Shown in pieces: positions 1-9,194 of a stretch of 64,000 nucleotides of DNA. Location: assembly GCA_050951585.1 (NCBI GenBank), contig JBMNJI010000002.1, positions 6,900 through 70,899 on the forward strand, written 5' to 3'. The stretch's first letter is position 1; each line of letters begins with the position of its first letter. Origin of the DNA: UBA3937 sp050951585. Lineage in GTDB: Bacteria > Bacillota > Peptococcia > DRI-13 > DTU073. The notes beneath the pieces are model-generated. The model saw only the letters and a list, made by a program, of their open reading frames with translations. It was not told where the DNA came from and did no database searches. A program made the translations under genes and the position numbers.

Positions 1-827
1 GCCACCGTATCCGGTCTTTCACTATTGGCGACCGTCGGAAAGATGGAAAAGGGCGCATCCTCAATATACTGCTCCAGATACCCCGACTCTAATATCGCAT
101 CGGTCTTAATCCGCCCGAGCCGCTTCCGCACCTCTTCCACCACTTCAGGATTAACCACGCCATTTAAGTAGGCGATGCAGACCTTGGTCCTTGTTTTTTC
201 GCCGATCTGCATTTCCTCGATGACAAAATCAGGATGATGAATTCTTCTCCTTAATAACGCCGTATTGAGCCCTATAGTTTCCGTAAACCCTTCCCTTGCG
301 CCGCGCACCAGCGCTTCTGTTTTCGGTTCCTCTATCCCCCGGTTTTCCCAGCCCTTTGTATTCAGGGCTAATGCTTCGGCAAAACCATCCGCCAGCAATA
401 TAGTATCCCCATATAAACAGTTATTGAGGACATCATCAATCTTTGTGACTATCTGTGTACAGCTAATGGAAACAAGCCGCTCCCCCAAGCTAGTGATACT
501 CTTTCCCCGCTGGAACTCTTTAGTCGAAAAAAGATGGCTCTCGAACATCAATGGCTTGAGGATATATTCATTAATATATTCTCTATAGACTAGCCCCTCA
601 AAATAAAGAAGAGCAAACCGAATTTTTTCATGCGTGCCAATACTAAATTCACGCAACACAAAATCTCTATTCTTCCCCAGGATATCATTGAATAAAGCCA
701 CATTTTCATTTAAATCCCGGGAAAGCTGCTGATCTTGTTTTATCGGCTGCTCTTCTTTTTGCCCTTGTTTTAATATTTTTCTTAAACGCAATGCCTTCAG
801 AATTTTTTTCAGCATATTTTTACCCAT
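1..827 (-). CDS. GerA-family spore germination protein, 5' part (truncated by window edge)
   Basis: Reading the minus strand from an ATG at 827 gives an uninterrupted frame of about 275 codons that runs off the left edge. The last visible residues (DAPFSIFPTVANSERPDTVA) match the conserved core of GerAA-type germinant-receptor subunits, which sit in the inner spore membrane and help sense germinants. The visible part is the soluble N-terminal domain; the membrane segments lie outside the window. An ATG at 815 is an alternative start: a GAGGA lies only 1 base before the 827 ATG but 13 bases before the 815 ATG. The first 50 residues are Lys/Gln rich. It shows that the organism can sporulate, or descends from one that could. 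I cannot tell which germinant receptor this is. Confidence 0.9.
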   Translation of the reverse strand, partial: MGKNMLKKILKALRLRKILKQGQKEEQPIKQDQQLSRDLNENVALFNDILGKNRDFVLREFSIGTHEKIRFALLYFEGLVYREYINEYILKPLMFESHLFSTKEFQRGKSITSLGERLVSISCTQIVTKIDDVLNNCLYGDTILLADGFAEALALNTKGWENRGIEEPKTEALVRGAREGFTETIGLNTALLRRRIHHPDFVIEEMQIGEKTRTKVCIAYLNGVVNPEVVEEVRKRLGRIKTDAILESGYLEQYIEDAPFSIFPTVANSERPDTV

Positions 828-925
828 TCCTCAATGCTTTTTTCCAACAACTTTATTCTGGCATTATACAGGTAAAAATATGCACCCTCGGGAAATTGCC
901 AATTCTTAAGAGAGATAACGCAATT

Positions 926-1480
926 TTACAAACCCAGTTCCTGATGGATCGCCTTCATCGCCTCCAAACTGATCCCCAGAAATTCCTCCAGAGAGAGTCC
1001 CATTTCCGTACAGCTGGCAATCACCTCGCGCCGCGCCCCCCGGGCAAAGGATTTCTCATGATACCGGTTCACCAGGAAGGGAACATCAAGAGGGGCCAGC
1101 TTCTTTTCCGGCCTGATTAACGCCCCGGCGACGATTAGACCCGTGACCGGATCCGTAGCATAAAGGGCTTTGTCAATCAGTTTTTCCCGTTCGACCCCAT
1201 GATAATCATTGTGCGTGATGACCGCATGAACCAACTCCGCTGGAAACCCCGTATCCTCCAGGATTTTCCCGCCCACCAGACTGTGCCGGGAAAGGTCATC
1301 CTTGGTTTCGTCATAATCAATATCATGGAGGAGTCCCGCCAAACCCCACAACTCCTCATCCTCACCGAAATGCCTGGCTAATCCTTTCATGACAGCCTCT
1401 GCCGCATACATATGCTTTAAAAGATTCTTGCCGGCCACTTTTTCTTTTAATAGCTCTAATGCTTCTTCCCGCTTCATCAT
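926..1480 (-). CDS. HD-domain hydrolase, uncharacterised
   Basis: A protein of 184 residues with one HD metal-binding domain. The expected ligands are visible: His23, His52-Asp53 (in LLHDIDYD), His66, His90 and Asp110. Such small HD proteins are metal-dependent phosphohydrolases, often of nucleotides, but the substrate cannot be read from sequence. The start at 1480 (MMKREE) is chosen because AAAGGAGA lies just upstream; a longer frame to 1531 has no such site. It lies 98 bases upstream of the gerA-type gene and downstream of a terminator, so it probably has its own promoter. Confidence 0.85.
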   Translation of the reverse strand: MMKREEALELLKEKVAGKNLLKHMYAAEAVMKGLARHFGEDEELWGLAGLLHDIDYDETKDDLSRHSLVGGKILEDTGFPAELVHAVITHNDYHGVEREKLIDKALYATDPVTGLIVAGALIRPEKKLAPLDVPFLVNRYHEKSFARGARREVIASCTEMGLSLEEFLGISLEAMKAIHQELGL

Positions 1481-1549
1481 CTTGCATATCTCCTTTCGTC
1501 TCTTGTAATTATTACAACTATATATCAACAATATTTTTTAGACAAGCAC

Positions 1550-1580
1550 AAAAAAGACGCCGATAAGAATATCGACGTCT
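1550..1580 (-). terminator. Intrinsic terminator after the dynamin-like gene
   Basis: On the minus strand an 11-base stem (AGACGTCGATA / TATCGGCGTCT, one G-U pair) with a 4-base loop is followed by six T. It lies 40 bases after the stop of the GTPase gene. Confidence 0.85.
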
Positions 1581-1618
1581 CGTTTTACAGCTCACCGTAT
1601 ACAGCTTACAGTTTACTC

Positions 1619-3598
1619 TTACAGTTTACTGTTGAGCCGCTCCAAAATATTATCGGCCTTCTTTTCAAACTTCGCAAGCTCTTTGAGGCACTTCTGAATT
1701 TCCGCCTCGGTCATCTTCTTCATCTTAATGGATGAATCAAGGGCGGACTTTTTAATCTGGTAACATTCCTCAATAATCTTATCAAATTCGTTGATACTAT
1801 TTTTAACGGAAATGTCAACCTGTTCGCCAATCTGTTTTTTGACCTTAATATAAAGTTCATCGATCTGGTCAGAATATAGTACTCTGTTGATCGTCTCCTT
1901 AATCCTATTCCGAACCTTATCTTCATTCATTTCCGCTAACTCGGTAATCGTCTTCCTCAGTAAGCCCTTCACAAACCCAAAGAGTTTCCCATACCTGTTC
2001 TGCTCGTCCTCGATCAGCTCTCCGAGTCCTTTCTTTTCGATTTTATTCGTATCAAAAACAAAACGGTACTCCAGATTTTCATAATTCATAAACTCAATTT
2101 TGTATTGCAGCTCAAACTGCTCATCAATAATCTTTTCCAGACTATTAATCGCTTTTTCGCGGAAAGAATAAAGCATTTTCTCTTTTTCCTGAATGAATCT
2201 GTTAATCTCCTGGGCTATTTTGATATTGACCGTCTCAACCACATATTTAGCCCCATCGGCACGAATAATATCAATGTACTGGGAGTTAAGATCCTTCAAT
2301 ACCTCTTCGTAAATAGCGTCCACCAAATCCTTTTTCTCATTCAGCGATAACATCTTGCATTTATCCGCATCATTCTTAAACTGCGCTTTAACCGGTTTAG
2401 CTTCTTCATTCAATGTTTCCAGCTTTTGCTTAAGCTGCTCTGTTTTTTCCGCCAGTCTCAGTAACCCCGGGTCGTTTTCCCTGATTATTTTGAACTCATG
2501 AATACTGTTTTTGATGGCCATACAGGCATTACGAATTACGGTCTTGGCTTTTAACAGCTTTTCCTGAGAGCAGGCCAGCTTGAAAAAGCCGCTGTTAAAC
2601 TGTTGATAAACAAAATCAAAGTTACTTAATTCATGAAGTGGCTCTAATGATTTGCATTCCTCGACCTGTTCCTTTACATTGGAATCAATTTTTTCCGTTT
2701 CTTTATTCTTCACAGCCTCTAAAAACGCTTTGTAATCTTTTCCGTATTTTTTATAGTACAATTCATAAACGGAAGAAACGGCACATTTTGAAGCAACGTC
2801 GGATAGTTTTGTTCTTTCCTGATCAGCGAAATGAACCTTATCCAGGATCTCGTCTAAAGAACCAAAAGCATCCTCAATTTCACTGTCACGGATGGAATCC
2901 ATCTGATTAATGATAAACAAAATATTGACACTGTCCTTATGGGCCAGATTATAGCTTGTTAATACTTCATTCAGATAATGCTGCAAATAAAACATTTCTT
3001 GCTTATTCCCAACCTGTTTGGCCAGCATCAGGACAATAATCGCCTTACTGTTTCTTAAGACAGAGTTGGTAATCTCATCGTGAATTTCGTTGGGACTGGA
3101 AAAACCGGGGGTATCGATAAGCACCAGCCCATCCTTACAGATCGGTAAAGGAAATTTAATATTTACCCTGGTAATATCCGGATTAAAATGGTCCTCGGAT
3201 ACGTATTTCGCCAGCAACTCACTGGTATATTTATTGTCAATCTTAATAGTATCGGAACGATTATCTTTATATGTAACGATAATCTCGGCATCCTTGGAAT
3301 ATTCAATATACGTCGAAGTAGACGTACACCTTTTTAACCGTGAAGGAAGAATCTCCCGGCCTAAAATCGCATTGATAAAGGTAGATTTACCCACATTAAA
3401 GCTCCCGATAATAGATACCTCATAACGGTTATCTTCCAACTCACGGATAATATCTACAAATTGGGATTCCGTATATAGTTCCTGAAAATCCGTCTTATAC
3501 GCATAGTTATTGTCAAGTTTGTCTGCTACTCCAGAAAGGTCGCGGCACGCCTGTTTGAGACTTTTTACATTCTTCGCATAATGCTCTAGTACTCCCAT
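1619..3598 (-). CDS. Dynamin-family GTPase
   Basis: A 659-residue large GTPase of the bacterial dynamin-like group. G1 P-loop GSFNVGKST at 65-73, candidate G2 threonines in CTSTST at 91-96, G3 DTPG at 162-165 and G4 NQMD at 231-234 are all present. After the G domain (to about 300) the protein is mostly Lys/Glu-rich helix with likely coiled coils, as expected for the neck/trunk of dynamin-like proteins, which remodel or protect membranes. The clearest hydrophobic feature is absent, so membrane contact would be peripheral. GGAGG lies 8 bases before the ATG at 3598. It is a single-gene unit with its own promoter and terminator. Bacterial dynamins often come in pairs; no partner is visible. The biological role here is unknown. 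Confidence 0.85.
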   Translation of the reverse strand: MGVLEHYAKNVKSLKQACRDLSGVADKLDNNYAYKTDFQELYTESQFVDIIRELEDNRYEVSIIGSFNVGKSTFINAILGREILPSRLKRCTSTSTYIEYSKDAEIIVTYKDNRSDTIKIDNKYTSELLAKYVSEDHFNPDITRVNIKFPLPICKDGLVLIDTPGFSSPNEIHDEITNSVLRNSKAIIVLMLAKQVGNKQEMFYLQHYLNEVLTSYNLAHKDSVNILFIINQMDSIRDSEIEDAFGSLDEILDKVHFADQERTKLSDVASKCAVSSVYELYYKKYGKDYKAFLEAVKNKETEKIDSNVKEQVEECKSLEPLHELSNFDFVYQQFNSGFFKLACSQEKLLKAKTVIRNACMAIKNSIHEFKIIRENDPGLLRLAEKTEQLKQKLETLNEEAKPVKAQFKNDADKCKMLSLNEKKDLVDAIYEEVLKDLNSQYIDIIRADGAKYVVETVNIKIAQEINRFIQEKEKMLYSFREKAINSLEKIIDEQFELQYKIEFMNYENLEYRFVFDTNKIEKKGLGELIEDEQNRYGKLFGFVKGLLRKTITELAEMNEDKVRNRIKETINRVLYSDQIDELYIKVKKQIGEQVDISVKNSINEFDKIIEECYQIKKSALDSSIKMKKMTEAEIQKCLKELAKFEKKADNILERLNSKL

Positions 3599-3637
3599 AT
3601 GAGAATCCTCCAGTATATTGTAGAATATTTTAAATAC

Positions 3638-3646
3638 ATTATACCA
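3638..3646 (-). promoter_or_regulatory. Promoter of the dynamin-like gene (extended -10)
   Basis: On the minus strand TGGTATAAT forms an extended -10 about 40 bases before the ATG at 3598. No good -35 is seen at 17 bases. An inverted repeat AATAGAA-TT-TTCTATT lies just upstream at 3664-3679 and could be an operator. Confidence 0.5.
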
Positions 3647-3751
3647 TAAAGAACAATTAATAAAATAGAAAATTCTATTTTGTCAAGAAAAATTTTTTTC
3701 ACTTTTTTGCCATATTTCGCTAATAAATGTTCCTGCAAAATGTTACCTCCA

Positions 3752-3797
3752 GAAAACAAAGGCTGTCCCAACCGCAGAAGCGTGAGACAGCCTTTTG
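3752..3797 (-). terminator. Intrinsic terminator after hppA
   Basis: Minus-strand hairpin with a 10-base perfect stem AAAGGCTGTC / GACAGCCTTT and an 18-base loop, followed by GTTTTC. It lies 30 bases after the hppA stop. Confidence 0.75.
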
Positions 3798-3826
3798 TTT
3801 GCATTCGTAAGACTAATCGCCAAAGA

Positions 3827-5836
3827 TTACATAAAGATCGGGGCAAATACTAAAGCCACAATCGTCATCAGCTTAATTAAGATATTCAGCGAAGGCCCTG
3901 AAGTATCCTTAAACGGATCTCCTACGGTATCACCGTTAACAGCGGCCGCATGAGCCTCGGATCCTTTACCGCCATACTGTCCGCCCTCGATATATTTCTT
4001 GGCATTATCCCAAGCCCCGCCGGCATTAGCCATCATGATCGCCAGTAAGAATCCGGTGACCAAAGCACCGGCCAACAATCCGCCGAGCGCTTCTTTGCCC
4101 AGGCCCGGGAATAAACCAACCACAATCGGCACAACAACAGCCAAGAGACCAGGGATAATCATTTCCCTGATTGCCGCAGCGGTGCTGATGCTGACACATT
4201 TCGCATATTCAGGTTTGGCTGTACCCTCCATCAGTCCGGGTATTTCTCTGAACTGTCTTCTCACTTCGTCAATCATATCGCTGGCCGCTCTTCCTACGGC
4301 ACCCATCGTTAAAGCCGAGAATAAGAAAGGCAACATCCCGCCGATAAACAACCCTGCCACTACCGCCGGATTAAGCACATTCAGCATTTCGATGCCCACT
4401 GCCTGCGTATAAGCACTAAATAAGGCCAAAGCCGTCAGAGCAGCCGAACCAATAGCAAAGCCTTTCCCGATCGCCGCTGTCGTATTACCTACAGCATCCA
4501 AACCATCAGTAATCTCTCTGACTTTAGGGTCCAGATGAGACATCTCCGCGATTCCACCGGCGTTATCCGCAATCGGGCCATAAGCATCCACCGCCACAAC
4601 CATTCCGGTAGTGGAAAGCATCCCAACCGCCGCCAAAGCAATACCATACAAACCGGCAAACTGATAAGAAAGCAAGATAGCAATTACGATCACCAGGACG
4701 GGGAACATCGTTGACAGCATTCCTACACCCAGTCCGGAAATAATATTTGTCGCGGTCCCTGTTTGCGAAGCTTTCGCAATCCCTTTAACAGGGTTAAAGT
4801 CTGCGGAAGTGTAATACTCGGTAATTTTCCCGATAATAAACCCGGCCAATAAACCGGCTACCGTGGCAATGAAAACATTAAACCCTGTAATATCGCCTGT
4901 TTCCGGCAACATATTCGTGGCCAGAAAATAGGTGGCCACTAAAGAAAGAATCATCGCCACTGTTTCACCCATATTCAAAGCCTTCGAAGCATTTGCACCC
5001 TCACCGGTTCTGACAAAGAAGCTCCCGATGATCGACGCAACTACACCGGCCGCAGCAATCAAAAACGGTAAAATAATCCCATTAGTGCCCAAGCCCAAAG
5101 CAACTGCTAAAGCAATCGCAGCAATAATCGAACCCACATATGATTCGAAAAGATCGGCTCCCATGCCCGCAACGTCACCAACATTATCACCAACGTTATC
5201 GGCAATAACCGCCGGGTTACGAGGATCATCCTCGGGGATTCCGGCCTCTACCTTACCGACCAGATCAGCCCCTACATCAGCAGCCTTTGTGTAAATACCA
5301 CCGCCGACACGCCCAAATAAAGCGATAGAGCTTGCCCCAAGCGCAAATCCGTTAATTGTATTGGGATTATCGAATAAAAAAGTAACAATGCCTAAACCAA
5401 CAAGCCCCAAGCCAACCACGCACATCCCCATGACGGCACCGCCGGAAAAAGCCACGCCTAAAGCCTTATTGGCACTTGTCTGCGCCGCATTCGCCGTTCT
5501 TACATTAGCCTTCGTGGCTACAGTCATGCCAATAAAACCGGCCGTTACGGAACAAATAGCCCCAATAATAAACGCGATCGCCGTTTCAGGCTGTAAGCTG
5601 TCTGCTCCTTCCGTAAAATATCCGGTCAAAAAGATGACCGTAGCAACCGCAAGTACAAAAACAAACAGGGCCTTATATTCCCTCTTTAAAAAAGCCATTG
5701 CCCCTTCCTGAATAGCACCGGCAATCTCTTGCATGGTCTGATTACCAGGTTCCACTCTTAAAATACGTGCTGTCAAATAAAAAGCAAATAAAAGTGCGGC
5801 CACCCCGGCAAGAGGTGCCCAAACCGTAAAATTCAT
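3827..5836 (-). CDS. hppA: Membrane-bound ion-pumping pyrophosphatase
   Basis: A 669-residue, Gly/Ala-rich polytopic protein (about 16 membrane segments in the family) that couples hydrolysis of pyrophosphate to ion transport. The pyrophosphate-binding signatures DVGADLVGKVE (187-197) and DNVGDNVGDVAG (213-224) are intact. The segment GNTTAAIGKG has Ala454 and Gly457, the pair that marks the potassium-dependent subfamily; potassium-independent enzymes have Lys/Thr there. Whether H+ or Na+ is moved cannot be settled by eye. It would recover energy from biosynthetic pyrophosphate, useful for an energy-limited anaerobe. It lies 70 bases downstream of secG and ends at a strong terminator. Confidence 0.96.
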   Translation of the reverse strand: MNFTVWAPLAGVAALLFAFYLTARILRVEPGNQTMQEIAGAIQEGAMAFLKREYKALFVFVLAVATVIFLTGYFTEGADSLQPETAIAFIIGAICSVTAGFIGMTVATKANVRTANAAQTSANKALGVAFSGGAVMGMCVVGLGLVGLGIVTFLFDNPNTINGFALGASSIALFGRVGGGIYTKAADVGADLVGKVEAGIPEDDPRNPAVIADNVGDNVGDVAGMGADLFESYVGSIIAAIALAVALGLGTNGIILPFLIAAAGVVASIIGSFFVRTGEGANASKALNMGETVAMILSLVATYFLATNMLPETGDITGFNVFIATVAGLLAGFIIGKITEYYTSADFNPVKGIAKASQTGTATNIISGLGVGMLSTMFPVLVIVIAILLSYQFAGLYGIALAAVGMLSTTGMVVAVDAYGPIADNAGGIAEMSHLDPKVREITDGLDAVGNTTAAIGKGFAIGSAALTALALFSAYTQAVGIEMLNVLNPAVVAGLFIGGMLPFLFSALTMGAVGRAASDMIDEVRRQFREIPGLMEGTAKPEYAKCVSISTAAAIREMIIPGLLAVVVPIVVGLFPGLGKEALGGLLAGALVTGFLLAIMMANAGGAWDNAKKYIEGGQYGGKGSEAHAAAVNGDTVGDPFKDTSGPSLNILIKLMTIVALVFAPIFM

Positions 5837-5906
5837 TTCTCCTCTTCCTCCCTTAAAAATGCGTGAAAGCCCTTTTTGTTTACTTCTCTATCTTTTTTAC
5901 CATTGC

Positions 5907-6131
5907 TTAAACCACGGATAATAATAACGTGAAAACCATAAAGGAAATCGCCATAATCGTGGCAAGCTTAGCCAAAAAGTCATCCAGTCCCTTTTTCTTG
6001 CCGCCGAATAATGTTTCAGCACCGCCCGCAATAGACCCGGATAGTCCGGCACTTTTCCCCGATTGCAGCAATACGGTTGAAATCAGACCCAGCGAAGCGA
6101 TGACCTGTAGTATAATCAAGGCTGTCTTCAT
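5907..6131 (-). CDS. secG: Protein translocase subunit SecG
   Basis: A 74-residue protein with two hydrophobic segments (roughly 3-22 and 52-72) separated by a Gly/Ser-rich loop containing the typical GLSGSI and ETLFG motifs. SecG is the small accessory subunit of the SecYEG channel and works with the SecA encoded at 37-40 kb. The start at 6131 follows a strong AAGGAGG; the frame continues to 6158 without a better site. The eno-secG order is the same as in many Firmicutes. Confidence 0.93.
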   Translation of the reverse strand: MKTALIILQVIASLGLISTVLLQSGKSAGLSGSIAGGAETLFGGKKKGLDDFLAKLATIMAISFMVFTLLLSVV

Positions 6132-6180
6132 GTTAACCCCCCTCCTTAGAATTTTCATATAATTTTATTTTCATTTCTAA

Positions 6181-6189
6181 ATTATAACA
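6181..6189 (-). promoter_or_regulatory. Likely secG promoter (extended -10)
   Basis: TGTTATAAT on the minus strand is an extended -10 about 50 bases before the secG start. The -35 is weak. A hairpin lies just upstream at 6205-6236. Confidence 0.45.
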
Positions 6190-6204
6190 GATGCTTAACC
6201 GAAA

Positions 6205-6236
6205 TACCAGACAGAAAAATATTCATCTGTCTGGTA
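6205..6236 (-). terminator. Hairpin between eno and secG, weak terminator or attenuator
   Basis: A perfect 11-base inverted repeat (TACCAGACAGA / TCTGTCTGGTA) with a 10-base loop. On the minus strand it is followed by TTTCGGTT, a poor T tract, so termination may be partial. Confidence 0.5.
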
Positions 6237-6282
6237 CCCGGTATCCTATATGTCACGCCGTATTTAGACGGTTTTCGACACT

Positions 6283-7572
6283 TTATTTGAGATTATAAAA
6301 AGTGTCTCTACCCCTGTAAATCGCGACATCTTCTAATTCTTCTTCAATTCTGAGCAATTGATTATATTTAGCCACACGATCAGTCCGGGAAGGTGCGCCG
6401 GTTTTAATTTGTCCGGCATTAACCCCGACCACAATATCGGCGATTGTAGCATCTTCCGTCTCTCCGGAACGATGAGATACCACCGCGGTGTAGCCTGCCC
6501 GTTTGGCCATTTCAATGGTGTTCAATGTTTCCGTCAAGGTGCCGATTTGATTAACCTTAATTAATACGCTATTCGCGACGCCCATTTCGATCCCTTTCGA
6601 AACCCTTTCCGTATTAGTCACGAACAGGTCATCACCGACAATCTGAATCTTCTTTCCTAAGGCCTTTGTCATCTTCTGCCAGCCTTCCCAATCGTCTTCG
6701 GCCAATCCGTCTTCAATGGAGATAACCGGATACCTGCTGATTAACTTATCGTAGTAATCAATCATTTGGTCGGAGCTCATGGTCAATCCTTCACCGGCCA
6801 GGAAGTATGTGCCGTCCTTAAATAATTCGGTGGCCGCAACATCCAGCCCGAGGAAGACATCTTCGCCCGGCTTGTAACCGGCTTTGTGAATCGCCTCCAC
6901 AATAACCTCCAGGGCTTCCTCATTGGAACGCAGATTAGGCGCAAAACCGCCTTCATCACCAACCGCGGTATTATAACCCTTTTTCTTGAGCACACCTTTT
7001 AGATTATGGAAAACCTCGGCTCCCATTCTAAACGCTTCGGCAAAGGAAGAGGCCCCTGCCGGCAGAATCATAAATTCCTGAATGTCCACATTATTGTCGG
7101 CGTGTTTGCCCCCATTAAGAATATTCATCATGGGCACAGGCAGTTCTTTCGCGTTTACCCCGCCGATGTAACGGTAAAGCGGCAAGCCGACATAATTAGC
7201 GGCGGCTTTCGCCACGGCAAGAGAAACACCAAGAATCGCATTGGCTCCTAATTTACCTTTATTGGGAGTGCCGTCCAACTCCAGCATTAACTCATCAATG
7301 GCCACCTGGTCCAGCGCATCGCTGTCAAGCAACGCGGGGGCAATGATGGTGTTTACATTCGTAACCGCCTTCATCACACCTTTGCCCAAATACCTGTCTG
7401 CTTCGCCATCACGCAATTCCACCGCTTCATATGCACCGGTGGAGGCACCGGAAGGAACTGCGGCCCGTCCAAAAGAACCGTCTTCCAAGGTCACATCAAC
7501 TTCTACTGTGGGATTTCCCCGGGAGTCTAAAATCTCACGGGCATAGACATCAACAATTGTACTCAATCTCAC
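6283..7572 (-). CDS. eno: Enolase
   Basis: A full-length 429-residue enolase, converting 2-phosphoglycerate to phosphoenolpyruvate. Family motifs are present: SGASTGAYEAVELRDG near the N-terminus, GDEGGFAPN, the metal-ligand region IEDGLAEDDW and GDDLFVTN, the catalytic lysine in LIKVNQIGT, and SHRSGETED. It is the last gene of the glycolytic run that starts at cggR and is 75 bases from gpmI. Confidence 0.98.
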   Translation of the reverse strand: MRLSTIVDVYAREILDSRGNPTVEVDVTLEDGSFGRAAVPSGASTGAYEAVELRDGEADRYLGKGVMKAVTNVNTIIAPALLDSDALDQVAIDELMLELDGTPNKGKLGANAILGVSLAVAKAAANYVGLPLYRYIGGVNAKELPVPMMNILNGGKHADNNVDIQEFMILPAGASSFAEAFRMGAEVFHNLKGVLKKKGYNTAVGDEGGFAPNLRSNEEALEVIVEAIHKAGYKPGEDVFLGLDVAATELFKDGTYFLAGEGLTMSSDQMIDYYDKLISRYPVISIEDGLAEDDWEGWQKMTKALGKKIQIVGDDLFVTNTERVSKGIEMGVANSVLIKVNQIGTLTETLNTIEMAKRAGYTAVVSHRSGETEDATIADIVVGVNAGQIKTGAPSRTDRVAKYNQLLRIEEELEDVAIYRGRDTFYNLK

Positions 7573-7646
7573 TTAACCTCCTTATTTATTTTCAAGGTTT
7601 ATTATCAGGGTTCTATACCCCAATCAACGTATTAAGCTTTCCCCGG

Positions 7647-9194
7647 TCATTCCGGCCTACTGATTAAACTTTCCCCGGTCATTTCGACTGGTTGAGGCAA
7701 ACCCAGCAACTCCAGAATCGTCGGGGCAATATCCTGTAATGAACCATCGCGCAGCCGCATTTGTTCAGTACCGTTCCCTACCAGTAAACAAGGAACGATA
7801 TTCGCCGTATGGGCGGTAAAAGGTTCACGGTTTTCCAGGTTAATCATCTGTTCGGCGTTGCCATGATCAGCCGTTACTAAAACGCAACCACCTTGAGCCA
7901 GCACAGCCTCAATGACCCGCCCGAGACAGGTGTCAACGGTCTCAATCGCTTTGATACAGGCTGGCAACTGACCGGTATGCCCCACCATATCAGGGTTGGC
8001 GTAATTTAAGACAATTAAGTCATAGCTGTTCTCCTGAATCTTCGCCACGACCTGATCGGTAACCTCACAGGCACTCATTTCCGGCTGCAGATTATAGGTG
8101 GCCACCTTCGGCGAAGGGACAAGAATCCGCTCTTCTCCGGGATAGGACTGTTCGATGCCCCCATTGAAAAAGAAGGTGACATGGGCATATTTCTCTGTTT
8201 CGGCAATCCTCAACTGCCGTAACCCACACTTACTGATTACTTCGCCTAAAGTATTCTCCAGATTCTGCGGCGGAAAAGCAACCGGCGCCTTGATCCCCGC
8301 ATCATATTGGGTTAAACAGACATAATGGACTGCCGGATAGCCGCCGGGTCTTGCAAAGCCTGCAAAATTCTCCTCCGTGAAAGCATAACTGATCTGGCGG
8401 GCGCGATCGGCCCGGAAGTTGTACATTATGACCACATCGCCAGGCATGATCCTGCCGACAGGCTCACCCTGCCCGTCCACAATCACGGTAGGCTCCACAA
8501 ATTCATCAGTCACCTTCATCTCATAAGCCTTCACCAGGGCTTCCCTGGCGCAACACGCCTTCAGTCCTTCTCCGGCCACCATCGCCTGGTAGCCTTTCTC
8601 CACCCGTTCCCAGCGGTTATCCCGATCCATCGTATAGTAACGGCCGGTCACTGTGGCGATTTTGCCCAGTCCCAAGCCGCTCAGCTTCTTTTCCAGCGCC
8701 TCCAGATATGTTTCCGCATTAGCCGGAGGCACATCCCGTCCGTCAAGAATGGCGTGAACAAACAGCTTCTTGACTCCACGGTCTTTGGCCAGCTCTATTA
8801 AGGCAAAAAGATGCTCAATATGACTATGCACTCCGCCATCCGAAAGCAGGCCCAGCAAATGTAAAGCCTTCTCCTCTTTAGCCGCCTCATCCATGGCCCG
8901 GGTGATCACCGTATTTTCGGCAATCTCTCCGTCTTTAATCGCTTTAGTGATCCGCGTAAACTCCTGATAAACAACCCGCCCGGCCCCAATATTCAAGTGA
9001 CCGACTTCTGAGTTGCCCATCTGTCCGTCCGGCAGGCCTACCGCTTCACCGGATGACCGTAAAATACAATGGGGATATTTTCGCAACAATTGATCGTAAA
9101 ACGGTTTGCCGGCTAAAGAAATGGCATTCCCGTCATTATCTTCAGCAATTCCCCAACCGTCAAGAATCGCCAGCATTACCGGCCTATATCTCAT
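7647..9194 (-). CDS. gpmI: Phosphoglycerate mutase, cofactor-independent
   Basis: A 515-residue two-domain alkaline-phosphatase-fold enzyme that interconverts 3- and 2-phosphoglycerate using two Mn2+. The catalytic serine is Ser62 in GQMGNSEVGHLNIG; further metal-site motifs DGRDVPP, TGRYY-MDRD and TADHGNAE are seen. The start at 9194 (MRYRPVMLAILDGWG) fits the family and is preceded by GGAAGAGAG; it overlaps the end of tpiA by 11 bases, so the two are probably translationally coupled. Confidence 0.97.
   Translation of the reverse strand: MRYRPVMLAILDGWGIAEDNDGNAISLAGKPFYDQLLRKYPHCILRSSGEAVGLPDGQMGNSEVGHLNIGAGRVVYQEFTRITKAIKDGEIAENTVITRAMDEAAKEEKALHLLGLLSDGGVHSHIEHLFALIELAKDRGVKKLFVHAILDGRDVPPANAETYLEALEKKLSGLGLGKIATVTGRYYTMDRDNRWERVEKGYQAMVAGEGLKACCAREALVKAYEMKVTDEFVEPTVIVDGQGEPVGRIMPGDVVIMYNFRADRARQISYAFTEENFAGFARPGGYPAVHYVCLTQYDAGIKAPVAFPPQNLENTLGEVISKCGLRQLRIAETEKYAHVTFFFNGGIEQSYPGEERILVPSPKVATYNLQPEMSACEVTDQVVAKIQENSYDLIVLNYANPDMVGHTGQLPACIKAIETVDTCLGRVIEAVLAQGGCVLVTADHGNAEQMINLENREPFTAHTANIVPCLLVGNGTEQMRLRDGSLQDIAPTILELLGLPQPVEMTGESLISRPE

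Noticed and set aside
3586..3846. 86-codon frame between hppA and the GTPase gene
   Set aside because: It spans a strong terminator and a promoter, has no ribosome site and no protein-like composition.
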